A stretch of 46,156 bases of DNA from Rhodopirellula sp. (GCA_002701385.1 NZVD01000089.1:12599-58754), one strand, 5' to 3'; counted from the stretch's first letter, positions 16,776 to 25,935 are shown. The notes: generated by a model not told the origin, from the sequence alone. Numbers and translations are program-made.

Positions 16776-18485
16776 ATGCCTTTTGTATATGTGATTCAGG
16801 GTTTCGACCAAGGTGTCCGTGAGGATATTGAAGGCAGCGTATTTCGTATTGGAAGAGATTCCTCAAATCAATTGCAACTACGGGACTCGGAAGTTTCCAG
16901 GCACCATGCAGAGATCCGGTTGGTTGATGGCGACGCAACCGTGCACGACCTTGGAAGCTCCAATGGAACCTTCGTCAATGGTGTCGAGTGCAAGAAAAAA
17001 GCACTTTCGACTGGGGACAGAATACAATTCGGTAGTACTCATGTAATATTCTCTACCAGGGCCGAAGTCCGGACGAATTCTGAAATCAGTTCGGATGTTA
17101 GTTTCCAAGGGAGTGATGAGCAGGTTTCCCAAATCATCAAGTCTGTAACGCCGGACCTATCGGTTGATATTTCTGGTCAAAACGTCGTGACAAATCAAAG
17201 ATCCGACGATGTAAAAAAACACTTGCAAGTCATGTACCGCACTACCATGGCAGTTAGTCAAACGCTGGATATAGACGAATTGCTGGAACGATTAATGGAC
17301 CTGATCTTTGAATGGGTCGCCGCTGATCGTGGCTGTTTTATTTTGTTGGACGAAAAAACAAATAGCATGCTGCCGATGGCGAGTAGATATCGGGAAGGAA
17401 TTAATGAGCAAGATGGGATTATTATTAGTCAGAGAATCGTCGACTATGTGATGGAACGATGTGAGGGAGTGCTCACCACTGATGCCAGGGATGATACACG
17501 CTGGGAAGCCGCCGGAAGTATCGTTGGTAATAACATTAAGGAAGCGATTTGTGTACCACTAGGTGGTCGATATGGGGTGGTTGGGGTGATTTATATCGAC
17601 ACCTCACGAACGGACGAAGCGGAGATTATAAAGCAGGACTTAACACGATTTAACGATGAGCACCTTAAAATGATGGTCGCGATTGGGCATCAGGCCGCCT
17701 TGGCGATCGAGGACACACGATTCTACTCATCAATGGTACAGGCAGAACGCTTGGCTGCCATGGGCCAAACGATCACGGCTATTTCTCACCACATAAAGAA
17801 TATTATCCAGGGAGTCAACGGCGGCAGCTATCTTGTCGATGAAGGTCAGAAGAGCCGAGATTGGAAAACTCTGGAAAAGGGTTGGCAGATTGTTCAACGT
17901 AATCAACAACGAATATCTGATTTGGTGTTAGATATGTTGACTTTTAGTAAGAATCGAAGGCCTGAGGTGTCATCCAGCAATCTGAACAATATCACAGAGG
18001 ATGTGGTGGATATCCTTCGTCGCCGAGCGGACTCAGAGGGTTCTCAATTGTATTACGAGGGCCTTGCTGGGATTCACCAATATATGTTTGACCCGGACGG
18101 CATTCACCGCGTTTTATTGAATATCGCAAGTAACGCGTTAGATGCGGTAAAGGAACTAAAGAACGGGAAAGTGACGGTCCTGGTAGATCACGACATGAAT
18201 GAACGAATGTTGCAGGTTTCTATCAGTGACAACGGACAAGGAATTCTTCCGGAGCTTCAGGAAAAGGTGTTTCACGCATTTGTGTCCGGCAAAGGAGCGA
18301 CGGGCACCGGATTGGGCTTGGCAGTAAGCCAGAAAATAATAAGAGAACACAACGGAACCATAGAAATTGAATCTGATGGAAAAAAAGGCACTTGTTTCTT
18401 AATTCGCTGGCCGTCTGTTTCTCCGACTGAAAGAATGGAGCGATTACGTGATAGCAGTATTGTGGAACAGAATAAAATCCAGTGA
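16776..18485 (+). CDS. FHA-GAF sensor histidine kinase (cytosolic)
   Basis: 569-residue hybrid sensor with no membrane helices. FHA domain (about 5-95) has GR (26-27), SRHHA (41-45) and GSSNGTFVNG (60-69), so it can read phosphothreonine. A GAF domain spans about 150-310. The H-box AISHHIKN places the phospho-acceptor at H338; the usual Pro after the N of the box is Ile. ATPase motifs follow: N-box NIASNALDAV, G1 DNGQGI, G2 GTGLGL. ATG at 16776 gives the typical MPFVYVI start; a GTG lies four codons upstream. No response regulator is adjacent. The FHA domain suggests crosstalk with Ser/Thr kinases, which this genome has (one at 1-2125). Confidence 0.93.
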   Translation: MPFVYVIQGFDQGVREDIEGSVFRIGRDSSNQLQLRDSEVSRHHAEIRLVDGDATVHDLGSSNGTFVNGVECKKKALSTGDRIQFGSTHVIFSTRAEVRTNSEISSDVSFQGSDEQVSQIIKSVTPDLSVDISGQNVVTNQRSDDVKKHLQVMYRTTMAVSQTLDIDELLERLMDLIFEWVAADRGCFILLDEKTNSMLPMASRYREGINEQDGIIISQRIVDYVMERCEGVLTTDARDDTRWEAAGSIVGNNIKEAICVPLGGRYGVVGVIYIDTSRTDEAEIIKQDLTRFNDEHLKMMVAIGHQAALAIEDTRFYSSMVQAERLAAMGQTITAISHHIKNIIQGVNGGSYLVDEGQKSRDWKTLEKGWQIVQRNQQRISDLVLDMLTFSKNRRPEVSSSNLNNITEDVVDILRRRADSEGSQLYYEGLAGIHQYMFDPDGIHRVLLNIASNALDAVKELKNGKVTVLVDHDMNERMLQVSISDNGQGILPELQEKVFHAFVSGKGATGTGLGLAVSQKIIREHNGTIEIESDGKKGTCFLIRWPSVSPTERMERLRDSSIVEQNKIQ

Positions 18486-18500
18486 GTATTGCCTGGGTTG

Positions 18501-19181
18501 TTAATCTATCGAGTTGACAAATGGATTCGTTGCCTTTTCCTGTCCAATAGTTGTCGCATTTCCATGACCGGTTAGTACGATCGATTCATCCGGCAGAGTG
18601 TATAGCTGTTCTCGAATTGACTTTTCCAACGTGTCGAAATCCCCATCCTCAAAATCAGTGCGGCCAACACTCCCTTCGAAAAGTACATCGCCGTTAATAA
18701 CCACCGGTACTTCAGTATCGTAAAAGACCCACACGACATGGCCAGGGCTGTGCCCCGGCGTATTTCTCGTCTCCAAGTCGATGCCGCCGTAGCTAATTAT
18801 TTCGCCGTGGACGACGGTTCGATCGGCAGGAGGACTAATGACTTCAATACCATAACCGGCCGATAAATTTGCTTCCGGATCGGATAGTTTATGAACGTCA
18901 CCTTCTCCAATTACCAATGGTACCGAGGGATATCGCTTTTTCACGGGCTGATTGCCGACGATATGGTCAATATGTCCATGAGTATTTAGGATCGCATCGA
19001 GTTCATAACTATTATCGTCTAAATAACTGAATATCGGTTGCACTTCGAAACTCGGGTCCACAAGGACGCAGTGCTTTTGATCGCTGATACGTAAAAGATA
19101 GGCGTTCTGACCGAACATCTCTGATTCAATACGCGTAATTTCCAAAAAACGCTTTTCATCCATCGTTATTCGATACTGCAT
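18501..19181 (-). CDS. Metallo-beta-lactamase-fold hydrolase (glyoxalase II-like)
   Basis: Soluble 226-residue hydrolase with the MBL signature THGHIDH (H68, H70, D72, H73), a later TPGHSPGH metal-ligand motif, NGDVLFEGSVGRTD (bridging Asp) and the C-terminal LTGHG. This is the pattern of the small YcbL/GloB-like subgroup that hydrolyses thioesters such as hydroxyacyl-glutathione or related thiols; the exact thiol is not known here. GGGGAAG ends three bases upstream of the ATG. Convergent with the histidine kinase, 15 bases apart. Confidence 0.88.
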   Translation of the reverse strand: MQYRITMDEKRFLEITRIESEMFGQNAYLLRISDQKHCVLVDPSFEVQPIFSYLDDNSYELDAILNTHGHIDHIVGNQPVKKRYPSVPLVIGEGDVHKLSDPEANLSAGYGIEVISPPADRTVVHGEIISYGGIDLETRNTPGHSPGHVVWVFYDTEVPVVINGDVLFEGSVGRTDFEDGDFDTLEKSIREQLYTLPDESIVLTGHGNATTIGQEKATNPFVNSID

Positions 19182-19346
19182 GACTTCCCCATTGTTAATT
19201 TGCGTAAAAGAGATAAGCAGTGCCAGATGTTAGGCTTCGGTAATTATGACGCCTGTGAAAACGATTAAAACCGTGCATGTATAGGACATAACTGTGGTTT
19301 GTGGGGCTAGTGAAAGGCGATATTTTTACCATGCAAATACTCCATC

Positions 19347-19365
19347 CTGCTGTTAGTGACAGCAG
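19347..19365 (+). promoter_or_regulatory. Small perfect hairpin upstream of the DUF1571 gene
   Basis: Seven-base perfect arms (19347-19353 and 19359-19365) around a five-base loop, about 80 bases before the ATG at 19446, in the 264-base gap between divergent genes. It could be part of the 5' leader or an operator-like inverted repeat. Nothing else firm is visible in this gap. Confidence 0.35.
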
Positions 19366-19445
19366 TGTATTGTATTGGAACGATTCAGGGAAGATAGTTG
19401 TTCGCACGCTTTTGCAGGAGCGTGTTAGGTGAAAGGGAGATTCAC

Positions 19446-20288
19446 ATGTTTCGCACGCTTAGTTTAGGGGCACTGTTAACTAGCCTCGTTTTATTAACCC
19501 CGACTGCTGACGCTCAGCAATCGCCAATCAAAGTAGCTACCACCAAGGGATCGCAAAATGGGGCAGGGGCGCATCCGTTAGATCCCGCGTTAACTATGGC
19601 TAGTAAGGGCCTGGAGTTTTCTAAAGAAAATGTTAAGGATTACACTGCGACCTTAGTAAAGCGAGAACGCGTAGATGGTGAATTGCAGCCATATGAATAT
19701 ATTTATTTGAAAGTGCGAAACGCTAAGCCTCAGATTCCATTTTCGGTTTACATGTACTTTCTTAAGCCAGCTGAAGCAAAGGGCCGAGAAGTTATTTACG
19801 TTCACGGTCAAAATGAAAACAAGATGTTGGTCCATGAAGGGGGCGGTGGCATCAAAGGTGCGTTGCCTAACCTGGAGCTCGATCCTAAGGGATTTTTGGC
19901 GATGAAGGGTCAACGGTATCCTGTAACGGAAGTTGGCATCGAAAACTTGATGGCCCAACTGGTGCAACGCGGCGAACGCGACCGCCGTGCTGGTACCTGC
20001 AAGGTTCAGTTCCGAAAGGGTGCAAAGATTAATGGTCGAGTTTGCACTTTGCTGCAAGTAACTCACGAAAAGAAACAAGCACCCTACGACTTCCATATCG
20101 CTCAAATATTCGTTGATGACGAATTAGGCATGCCGATCCGTTACGCATCCTACGACTGGCCAAAATCAGAGGATGCTCGCCCTGAGCTGATTGAAGAGTA
20201 CACGTACCTCAACTTGAAAATTAATGCCGGGTTAAGTGACGGGGATTTCGATCCTGACAATGGTAACTACGCTTTCAAGCGTGAATAG
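19446..20288 (+). CDS. DUF1571-family secreted protein
   Basis: 280-residue exported protein of unknown function, belonging to a family I associate with Planctomycetota. The chosen ATG at 19446 is preceded by AAAGGGAG at good spacing and begins a clear signal peptide (hydrophobic 6-18, cleavage near ADA-QQ); the longer frame starts at a non-ATG codon. The mature protein is beta-rich and carries family features such as YTATLVKRERVDG, VYMYFLKPAEAKGREVIYV and the late MPIRYASYDWP. The fold resembles LolA/LolB-like lipid-binding half barrels (inference). A 57-residue lipoprotein follows 85 bases downstream. Confidence 0.82.
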   Translation: MFRTLSLGALLTSLVLLTPTADAQQSPIKVATTKGSQNGAGAHPLDPALTMASKGLEFSKENVKDYTATLVKRERVDGELQPYEYIYLKVRNAKPQIPFSVYMYFLKPAEAKGREVIYVHGQNENKMLVHEGGGGIKGALPNLELDPKGFLAMKGQRYPVTEVGIENLMAQLVQRGERDRRAGTCKVQFRKGAKINGRVCTLLQVTHEKKQAPYDFHIAQIFVDDELGMPIRYASYDWPKSEDARPELIEEYTYLNLKINAGLSDGDFDPDNGNYAFKRE

Positions 20289-20373
20289 AATTCCGGTTGC
20301 GTTGTAGGCCGAATTACGACGAAATTTGGTTGGCGACGATCTTTCTACCCAACTGATTATTAGGGACAGTGTT

Positions 20374-20547
20374 ATGAAGATTTTTATATTGATTGTGTTG
20401 ACTAGTTCATTGATGCTAGCGGGTTGCGGCAAACGCAAAACAACCCCTCCGCCGGAGGTTGACCAGGATGTTTCTGAAATTGAAATCGATTTCGGTGACG
20501 AATTTTTGCCTATCGATGGCGGAATAGAATTGACTATCGGAGAGTAA
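20374..20547 (+). CDS. Small acidic lipoprotein
   Basis: 57 residues: hydrophobic signal, lipobox LAGC with the lipidated Cys at 18, a short basic patch, then a strongly acidic tail. GGGAC lies about 10 bases upstream of the ATG. The longer frame from 20326 would bury the signal peptide and is rejected. Downstream of the DUF1571 gene and closed by a strong hairpin, so probably the last gene of a two-gene unit. Function unknown. Confidence 0.65.
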   Translation: MKIFILIVLTSSLMLAGCGKRKTTPPPEVDQDVSEIEIDFGDEFLPIDGGIELTIGE

Positions 20548-20584
20548 CCGAATCTATTTGGTACGATCTTTTAACAGAACACAG

Positions 20585-20626
20585 CCGCTGACCGGGCATC
20601 ATAGCGGGTAGATGCACGGTCAGCGG
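20585..20626 (+). terminator. Long hairpin after the small lipoprotein gene, before the nitrilase gene
   Basis: Perfect 10-bp arms (20585-20594 and 20617-20626), one G/A mismatch, then five more base pairs (20596-20600 with 20611-20615) and a 10-base loop. TTTGTTTGTT follows, so it looks like an intrinsic terminator for the DUF1571-lipoprotein unit. It ends only 19 bases before the nitrilase ATG and just before its GGAG, so it could also gate translation of that gene. Confidence 0.7.
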
Positions 20627-20645
20627 TTTGTTTGTTGGAGAAGTA

Positions 20646-21611
20646 ATGAAAGTCGCGGCTGTACAATTTCAGCATCAAGCTAATGAATTAGCTGCCAATT
20701 TTGCTATTATTCGTCGATATGCAGTAGCAGCTAGTAAAATTGGCGTGCGATTGATATCGTTTCCTGAGTGCTGCCTTACTGGCTATTGGCATCTTCGTCA
20801 TTTGAATCGTAAACAGCTGGAAGGTCTCGCAGAACAGATTCCTGATGGCGTCTATAGCGTGAAAATACGCGAACTGGCAAACGACCTTAACCTCACGATA
20901 GGGGTTGGGCTTTTAGAAATGACCAAGAACGGTAGGTTATTTAACAGCTATTTTGTTGCCAATCCGGGTGGTACTTACGCCTGTCATCGCAAGATTCATT
21001 GCTTCATCAATTCTGAAATTGATTCGGGCGACGATTTCACCGTGTTTTCCGGTCCGGATGACGTTCCGATCGGAGTTCTAATTTGTTACGACAATAATAT
21101 TATTGAAAACGTTCGAATGACCGCTCTACAAGGAGCTCGTGTTTTGTTAGCTCCTCACCAAACAGGCGGCTGCAAGTCTGGTAGCCCTTTTGCGATGGGC
21201 ATTATTCCACGCAAGTTATGGGACGATCGCGCAGCCAATCCAGACGCTATCGAGGCAGAGTTGCGTGGTGATAAGGGGCGTGGTTGGTTGATGCGTTGGC
21301 TTCCGTCTCGAGCACATGATAACGGTCTATTTCTCATATTTAGCAATGGAATCGGTCCCGATGATGACGAGGTCCGGACAGGCAATTCCATGATCATCGA
21401 TCCATACGGTAGAATTATCAAAGAAACATGGGCAGCCGGAGACGAAATGGTCGTGGCGGATTTGGACTTGTCTCTACAGGAACGCGCGACCGGAACTCGG
21501 TGGATTCGAGCTCGGAGGCCGGGGCTTTACGGTTTGCTTACGAAACAGGCGGACAAGGTAGAGTCTACTCGCGACATTCGCTTCGAACATTTAGAGGACA
21601 ACGATTTATAG
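20646..21611 (+). CDS. Carbon-nitrogen hydrolase (nitrilase superfamily)
   Basis: Cytosolic amidase or nitrilase-type enzyme, 321 residues. The Glu-Lys-Cys triad is visible: E41 (FPECCLTGY), K116 (CHRKIHCF) and C147 (GVLICYDN). The Cys is followed by YD, more usual for amidases and ureidohydrolases than true nitrilases. GGAG lies just upstream of ATG 20646; the longer frame starts within the hairpin leader. C-terminal helix is extended, as in planctomycete homologues. Its last six bases overlap the convergent rsmH stop. Natural substrate unknown. Confidence 0.88.
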   Translation: MKVAAVQFQHQANELAANFAIIRRYAVAASKIGVRLISFPECCLTGYWHLRHLNRKQLEGLAEQIPDGVYSVKIRELANDLNLTIGVGLLEMTKNGRLFNSYFVANPGGTYACHRKIHCFINSEIDSGDDFTVFSGPDDVPIGVLICYDNNIIENVRMTALQGARVLLAPHQTGGCKSGSPFAMGIIPRKLWDDRAANPDAIEAELRGDKGRGWLMRWLPSRAHDNGLFLIFSNGIGPDDDEVRTGNSMIIDPYGRIIKETWAAGDEMVVADLDLSLQERATGTRWIRARRPGLYGLLTKQADKVESTRDIRFEHLEDNDL

Positions 21612-22487
21612 TCGTCTCGCGACTCGTAGTTTAGCGCTACGACTCCTGGGGTTTCGATGCAATTCAGCATCGCTGGCTGTCAATGGCTTTTTCGTCAACA
21701 CTTCCAGTCGTGTATCGTCCCGAAAGGCCTGCTTCACACGACGATCTTCAAGCGAATGAAAACTAATAATGCTGAAGATGCCGCCCACCCGCAAGGACTC
21801 CGGCAGACGTCGCAATGCAATTTCCAGTGATTTCAACTCCTGATTAACAGCGATTCTTAATGCCTGAAATGTACGAGTGGCGGGATGAATCTTTTGTTTC
21901 CTCGGATTCGGATAACAACCGTAAATCACGCCGGCAATATCCTTTGCGGAAACTAGCTTAGTCCGATTCCGCATTGCGATTAGGCGGCGAGCTATCTTTC
22001 TAGAAAGGCGTTCCTCCCCAAATTCATAAATAAGGTTGGCCAAATGTTCCTGTTTTAGTCGTTGCACTAAACGATAAGCAGGTTCACCGCTGTGCTTATC
22101 AAAACGGAGATCAAGCGGTCCGTCGGAATTGAAACTGAAACCTCGTTCGCGGTCTTCGAGTTGATCAGAAGAGAGCCCTAAATCCAGTAGAATGGCATCC
22201 ACCTCCGTAATGTTAAGTTGCTGGAGAATTTCCGGCGCATCAGCGAAATTGGACTGAGCTAAGACAACAGGCAGACCCTTGAGGCTACGTTCGCATCGAG
22301 TAATGGCATCAGCATCTCGGTCCAGTCCAATGACTAATCCGTCTGGACCCACCAGTTTTGCGGCAAGAGAAGTGTGTCCTCCACCTCCCAGAGTGCCGTC
22401 GAGGATTGTTGAGCCAGCTTTGATAGCGAGGCTTTCGATAGTTTCATCCGGCATAACCGAGATATGAACCGTTTCTTCACTGCTCAT
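21606..22487 (-). CDS. rsmH: 16S rRNA (cytosine(1402)-N(4))-methyltransferase
   Basis: Methylates the exocyclic N4 of C1402 in the 30S decoding centre using SAM. Motifs: HISVMPDETIE start, TLGGGGHT SAM loop, GLDRDADAI, LDLGLSSDQL and the signature SFHSLEDRRVKQAF. Length 293 is normal. In many bacteria this gene heads the dcw cell-division cluster; here it follows a glycosyltransferase gene by a four-base ATGA overlap, with no mur or fts genes nearby, in keeping with planctomycete genomes where dcw is dispersed. Confidence 0.95.
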   Translation of the reverse strand: MSSEETVHISVMPDETIESLAIKAGSTILDGTLGGGGHTSLAAKLVGPDGLVIGLDRDADAITRCERSLKGLPVVLAQSNFADAPEILQQLNITEVDAILLDLGLSSDQLEDRERGFSFNSDGPLDLRFDKHSGEPAYRLVQRLKQEHLANLIYEFGEERLSRKIARRLIAMRNRTKLVSAKDIAGVIYGCYPNPRKQKIHPATRTFQALRIAVNQELKSLEIALRRLPESLRVGGIFSIISFHSLEDRRVKQAFRDDTRLEVLTKKPLTASDAELHRNPRSRSAKLRVARRL

Positions 22488-23569
22488 TGCAAGGCGTTTC
22501 GATATATTTCTAAATATGACTCGGTTGTGACTTGGGACGTAAATGACGCTTGAATTATTTCGCGGTTTCGCGCCCCGATTCGCGCTAATTCCTCTTCAGT
22601 TAACTCCAACAATCTTTTGGCTGCAATAGGCCAATCAGATTGAATCGCAATCTGCTGGCTATCGTCGCCTAATAACTCGGTAACGCCGTCTACGGGTGTG
22701 GTAATTAAAGGCAGGCCTAACGCCATAGCCTCCATCACCACATTGGGCATCCCTTCCCACCGACTAGGAAAAAGGAAAGCTTTAGCCTTTGACAACAAGG
22801 TCAACGCATCACTCCGGTAACCAAGTAAATGAATTTGGCTAGCGACCGAGCTATTTGAGATTTTAACTTCCAGTCTGCTACGTAAAGGCCCCTCACCGAT
22901 GAGCAATAATTGACGCTCCTGGTTACCAAGCAGAAGATCCGTTGCCGCGTCTAAAAGGATGTCGACTCCTTTTTGTCGATCAAGTCGACCGATGAAAACC
23001 AACGATTCGACTGTTTTACTAATGTCCTCTGGCCAAACGTCGTTTTTCGCGGCTTTAATTGTGCTCATATCGACACCATTTGGAATGATGTACGATTTTG
23101 AAGCGTGCAATCCGACTAATGGGCGGACATGCCTTTCAACATCGTCTGAAACACTAATCCCTCCAGCCCAACGGCCTGAAAACCGTTGCAGAATACGGTA
23201 ACGTAGTCGCCGCGGATCCCTGACCCGAAAACCCGTAAAGTGCCGAGTAGTCTTTTCGCGATTTGAGAGGCTGGTAAGGAGATTTGCATGATAGAGAAAG
23301 GACTGGATGATATCTGGCCGTAAGCGTTTCAATAGACGTCTAAGGCGAATAATTGCTATTAGGCCGAGCCATAATCGATTAATTTGCAAATAGTGGACAG
23401 GTATTACAGCCTGATCAAGCTTATCGATCAGTGCAGTCCTCGTCGGTCGACCGGCGATCGAAATAACTTCAACATTGTGTCCTTGGCGATTAAAACCTAA
23501 AGCCAATTTGACAAGGTTTCGTTCCGCACCGCCTGGTTCGAGTTCAGTAATAACGAAAACAATCTTCAC
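22484..23569 (-). CDS. GT4-family glycosyltransferase
   Basis: Retaining GT-B glycosyltransferase of 361 residues, probably cytosolic face of the membrane, transferring a sugar from a nucleotide donor to a cell-surface glycan acceptor. N-terminal EPGGAERNLVKLA is the typical acceptor-side glycine loop; FIGRLDRQKGVDILLDA and the EGMPNVVMEAMALG segment (E-x7-E motif) are the C-terminal donor-site hallmarks. Starts at GTG 23569 (MKIVFVITELEPGG). Coupled to rsmH by overlapping ATGA. Specific donor and acceptor not predictable. Confidence 0.9.
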   Translation of the reverse strand: MKIVFVITELEPGGAERNLVKLALGFNRQGHNVEVISIAGRPTRTALIDKLDQAVIPVHYLQINRLWLGLIAIIRLRRLLKRLRPDIIQSFLYHANLLTSLSNREKTTRHFTGFRVRDPRRLRYRILQRFSGRWAGGISVSDDVERHVRPLVGLHASKSYIIPNGVDMSTIKAAKNDVWPEDISKTVESLVFIGRLDRQKGVDILLDAATDLLLGNQERQLLLIGEGPLRSRLEVKISNSSVASQIHLLGYRSDALTLLSKAKAFLFPSRWEGMPNVVMEAMALGLPLITTPVDGVTELLGDDSQQIAIQSDWPIAAKRLLELTEEELARIGARNREIIQASFTSQVTTESYLEIYRNALQ

Positions 23570-23689
23570 GGGGTTAATCCTGCCGTGGAACGTGGAGCCG
23601 CGGAGTTATTGGAAATTCAAGATTCATGCAAAAATGTGAGACGCCAGTCCTTTGAAAAACTTTGTCTATCAGTCATCATAGCTACCAAT

Positions 23690-24739
23690 ATGGATTCTTT
23701 AGACGATTACGATTACAGATTACCAAAAGAACTTATCGCGCAATATCCAACGGCGACAAGAGGAGAATCGCGTTTACTCGTCGTAAACCGTGAGAGTGGC
23801 GAATTGAGCCATGCCCGGATAGCCGACCTTCCTTCCCTGCTCTCGCCAGACGACGCATTGGTGATTAACGATACCCGAGTGGTACCCGCACGCTTACGCG
23901 GTACAAGAATAGCAACCGGAGGAAAATGGGAGGGATTGTTTGTTGAAGCTGCTGAGACTGGACACTGGAAGATTCTAAGCAAGACGCGAGGTAAAATTGT
24001 TAGCGGCGAGCGCGTCCAGTTGATGGATCGTTGGGGAACTGCACGCTTTACTCTGACATTTGAATCGAAGTTGCAAGGTGGACTGTGGATTGTCACACCG
24101 GACAGTAAGAGTAACTTCGTTGAAGCATTGGAACTCGTAGGTGAAGTTCCATTACCGCCATATATACGTGGAGGAAAAATGGTAGCAGAGGATCTTGCAA
24201 CCTATCAGACCGTTTATGCGAACGAGCCTGGTGCAGTAGCAGCACCGACGGCTGGTTTACATTTTACAAACGAATTGCTTGGAGCAATCGCCGAACAGGG
24301 TACGGCGATATGTAATGTCACACTGCATGTTGGTATAGGCACGTTTCGGCCCATCGAAGTAGAGTCATTAAATGATCATGAAATGCACAGTGAATGGGGG
24401 CGGTTAAGTGCCGCCGTTGCCGAAACATTGAACGCTATCCATAGCTGCGATCTAGGCCGTATTGTAAGTGTAGGCACAACAGCAGTCCGAGTTCTTGAGA
24501 CAGCCGGGACTACGAATGGACTCGAGGAATGGAGTGGCGATACAAATCTCTTCATCAAGCCTGGCTATCAGTTTAAGGCTGTCGATGCGTTACTCACAAA
24601 CTTCCATCTCCCTAAGTCATCATTACTCGTTTTAGTGAGAACATTTGGTGGTGACGACTTGATTAAAGAAGCCTACGCCAAAGCAATCGAGATGAAATAC
24701 AGGTTCTACAGCTATGGTGACGCGATGCTCATCATTTAA
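23690..24739 (+). CDS. queA: S-adenosylmethionine:tRNA ribosyltransferase-isomerase
   Basis: Queuosine pathway enzyme: transfers and isomerises the ribosyl group of SAM onto preQ1-tRNA to give epoxyqueuosine. Start chosen at ATG 23690, giving MDSLDDYDYRLPKELIAQYP, the usual QueA N-terminus, and 349 residues. Family motifs: NDTRVVPARLRG, GEVPLPPYIRG, AVAAPTAGLHFT, HVGIGTFRP, SVGTTAVRVLE and TNFHLPKSSLLVLV. The longer frame (from 23585) adds 35 unrelated residues. Divergent from the glycosyltransferase; convergent with the cysteine desulfurase with a five-base gap. Other queuosine genes are not in the window. Confidence 0.96.
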   Translation: MDSLDDYDYRLPKELIAQYPTATRGESRLLVVNRESGELSHARIADLPSLLSPDDALVINDTRVVPARLRGTRIATGGKWEGLFVEAAETGHWKILSKTRGKIVSGERVQLMDRWGTARFTLTFESKLQGGLWIVTPDSKSNFVEALELVGEVPLPPYIRGGKMVAEDLATYQTVYANEPGAVAAPTAGLHFTNELLGAIAEQGTAICNVTLHVGIGTFRPIEVESLNDHEMHSEWGRLSAAVAETLNAIHSCDLGRIVSVGTTAVRVLETAGTTNGLEEWSGDTNLFIKPGYQFKAVDALLTNFHLPKSSLLVLVRTFGGDDLIKEAYAKAIEMKYRFYSYGDAMLII

Positions 24740-24744
24740 TACGA

Positions 24745-25935
24745 CTATAAGTGCTTTAGCGCTCTTAATCGACGGACACTCTGCGTCACTAGGTCAATCG
24801 CGAAATCGACCTGTTCTTCAGTATTGAACCGTCCCAGACCAAATCGCAGACTTGCTCTTGTCATATCATCATTGCGGCCAATGGCACGAAGTACATGACT
24901 TGGTTCCGGGTTAGTCGAACTGCAGGCACTCCCGCTGGAAACAGCCAAATCCCTCATACTCATCATTAAGGCCTCTCCGTCGACGTTTGAAAACGAGACA
25001 TTTAGATTGTTAGTAAGTCGCAATTGGGAGGCGTTTAGTCTGGGGCCGTTAAGCAATACCTGATCTATGTTATTCAACAAACCGTGATATAGGCGGTCAC
25101 GTAGCGTTCGCAATCTTTCATTCTCTTCGTCCAAGCCCTCGTAGCAGTATTTCAGTGCGCTAGCCATCCCTACAATTCCTGGAGGATTGAGAGTCCCGCT
25201 ACGAAGACCCCCTTCCTGACCGCCGCCAAGTATCAAAGGCTCAAGGCGAATTGACGGACGAGACTTCCTAATATAAAGTCCCCCGATTCCCTTTGGACCA
25301 TAGAATTTATGGGACGAGAAGCTCAATAAATCGACGCCAAGTTGCTTAACGTCGATGGGAATCCGGCCGACAGCCTGGGTTGCATCAGTGTGCAAGGGAA
25401 CTCCGGCTGTTCGGCAGATTTCATTAATCTCGGCGAGCTCTTGCAAAACACCGATTTCGTTATTAGCCAACATGATCGACACCAAACAGGTGTCATCGGT
25501 AATGGAGTCTGATAATTGTTGTAAATCAATTCTACCGGTCGCTGAGTGATTTTGATCAAACACAGGTAAATATTGAACATCAAACCCGCAGCGTCCAAGG
25601 CGGGCCAGCGGGTCGAGGACAGCATGGTGTTCGGTTCGCGCAGTGATAATGTGTGAGCCTCTACGCTTTTTCCTATCACATACTCCTCTTATCGCGATAT
25701 TATTGCTTTCAGTTGCGCCGCTCGTAAATATTAGCTCCCGTTCTTCGGCGCCAATCAAATCGGCGATTGTGCGACGGGACCGCTCTACAGCCTCTGCTGC
25801 ATCCCAACCGAACACGTGGTTGACGCTTCCCGGATTACCGTAAAACTCACCGAACAGAGGCACCATTTCCTCCAGCACTCGTGGATCAACACGCGTTGTC
25901 GCGTGGTTGTCCATATAGACGGGTTTTAGCACCAT
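24745..25935 (-). CDS. Cysteine desulfurase (NifS/IscS family)
   Basis: PLP enzyme that takes sulfur from cysteine for Fe-S clusters and thio-modified tRNA. I start at ATG 25935 (MVLKPVYMDNHATTRVDP); the longest frame begins at a TTG inside the upstream Nudix gene. Motifs: YMDNHATT, FTSGATESNN, TRTEHHAVLDP, the PLP Lys in SFSSHKFYGPKG, and the active-site Cys in SSGSACSS on the flexible loop. About 396 residues, typical for IscS/NifS. An IscA-type carrier is 0.9 kb away in divergent orientation, but no iscU or fdx is nearby. Confidence 0.94.
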   Translation of the reverse strand: MVLKPVYMDNHATTRVDPRVLEEMVPLFGEFYGNPGSVNHVFGWDAAEAVERSRRTIADLIGAEERELIFTSGATESNNIAIRGVCDRKKRRGSHIITARTEHHAVLDPLARLGRCGFDVQYLPVFDQNHSATGRIDLQQLSDSITDDTCLVSIMLANNEIGVLQELAEINEICRTAGVPLHTDATQAVGRIPIDVKQLGVDLLSFSSHKFYGPKGIGGLYIRKSRPSIRLEPLILGGGQEGGLRSGTLNPPGIVGMASALKYCYEGLDEENERLRTLRDRLYHGLLNNIDQVLLNGPRLNASQLRLTNNLNVSFSNVDGEALMMSMRDLAVSSGSACSSTNPEPSHVLRAIGRNDDMTRASLRFGLGRFNTEEQVDFAIDLVTQSVRRLRALKHL

